Part shown: piece by piece, positions 31,397-33,160 of the stretch
How the letters are laid out: each line of letters starts with the position of its first letter
Numbering within the stretch: the stretch's first letter is position 1
From: Anaerolineae bacterium
GTDB taxonomy: Bacteria > Chloroflexota > Anaerolineae > J036 > Brachytrichaceae
Assembly (NCBI GenBank): GCA_023511655.1
Contig: JAIMBB010000022.1
Span: 1 to 33,160, forward strand
Direction of reading: 5' to 3'
Length of the DNA: 33,160 nt
Made by a program: the position numbers and the translations under genes
Notes under the pieces: generated by a model
What the model was told of the DNA's origin: nothing
Databases searched by the model: none
The model's input: only the letters and a program-made list of their open reading frames with translations

Positions 31397-31426
31397 CCTT
31401 TCATCGTCGCTGTTGACGTCGAAAGG
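31397..31426 (+). promoter_or_regulatory. Hairpin in the mutase leader
   Basis: CCTTTC (31397-31402) pairs with GAAAGG (31421-31426) and, inside, CGTC (31405-31408) with GACG (31415-31418), leaving a 2x2 internal mismatch and a 6-base loop. It ends 11 bases before GGAGGA (31438-31443), the mutase ribosome binding site, so it could affect translation. Confidence 0.4.
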
Positions 31427-31452
31427 CCGCAATCCGTGGAGGACAAACCGCG

Positions 31453-33132
<1,680 letters not shown>

Positions 33133-33160
33133 GCGGCCCGGGCCTCATGCAGGCGGGCCG

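Larger units (their letters stand above)
30943..31452. other. 510-bp intergenic region and leader of the acyl-CoA mutase gene
   Basis: No gene recognised. It holds a promoter-like pair at 31120-31149, a roughly 300-base leader, and a hairpin (31397-31426) just before the mutase ribosome binding site. I looked for a cobalamin riboswitch, since the enzyme uses B12, and did not find its conserved core. Confidence 0.55.

Noticed and set aside
31150-31452. Cobalamin riboswitch before the mutase
   Set aside because: The conserved B12-box core could not be found by eye; only a simple hairpin is present.

Overview
The window looks like a piece of a moderately GC-rich (about 60%) bacterial chromosome, most likely from the Chloroflexota (Anaerolineae or a relative). 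This is inferred from the Thr/Pro/Arg-rich stalk of one secreted protein, the style of the intergenic repeats, and the general look of the proteins. No rRNA or other marker gene is present, so the assignment is moderate. There are no mobile elements, CRISPR arrays or tRNAs that I can see.

Layout. (1) 1-9.6 kb is mostly housekeeping: the 3' end of a ligase-associated Lhr-type helicase and its partner metallophosphoesterase, a cytochrome P450, glutamate dehydrogenase, a secreted Thr/Pro-rich protein, a Uma2-like remnant, pyrB, a LutA-type CCG-domain oxidoreductase, a PfkB kinase and a secreted fasciclin protein closed by a strong terminator. (2) 9.6-10.1 kb is a non-coding block with roughly 110-bp tandem repeats. 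(3) 10.1-20.5 kb is a complete-looking phosphonate locus: phnC-phnE-phnD (transport), phnG-phnH-phnI-phnJ-phnK-phnL-phnM (C-P lyase), a hexapeptide acetyltransferase and a 2H phosphoesterase, with many start/stop overlaps. (4) 20.5-23.9 kb is an arsenic locus: arsR, two overlapping thioredoxin-type arsenate reductases and an aquaporin, then a second cysteine-rich arsR with a clear promoter/operator, then arsM. (5) 24.3-30.9 kb is a respiratory molybdoenzyme operon in the order Fe-S subunit, NrfD-type membrane subunit, large catalytic subunit (the ttrBCA/srdBCA order), followed by a cysteine-less carboxymuconolactone-decarboxylase-like protein, an FmdE-family zinc-ribbon protein and a small membrane protein. 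(6) 31.4-33.1 kb is the large subunit of a B12-dependent acyl-CoA mutase.

How the genes work together. The phn genes should import phosphonates and convert them through ribosyl-triphosphate intermediates to a 5-phosphoribosyl cyclic phosphate. No phnP, phnN or phnF is visible, and the trailing 2H phosphoesterase is a plausible stand-in for PhnP. The most striking observation is that PhnJ, the radical-SAM C-P lyase, keeps the family fold along its whole length but has lost three of the four cysteines that hold the iron-sulfur cluster and the thiyl radical. The ars genes reduce arsenate, probably release arsenite through the aquaporin, and methylate it. The adjoining exported molybdoenzyme may reduce an oxyanion at the cell surface. 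The acyl-CoA mutase changes codon style abruptly about 55% of the way through, which suggests recombination or a chimeric assembly near the window's end.
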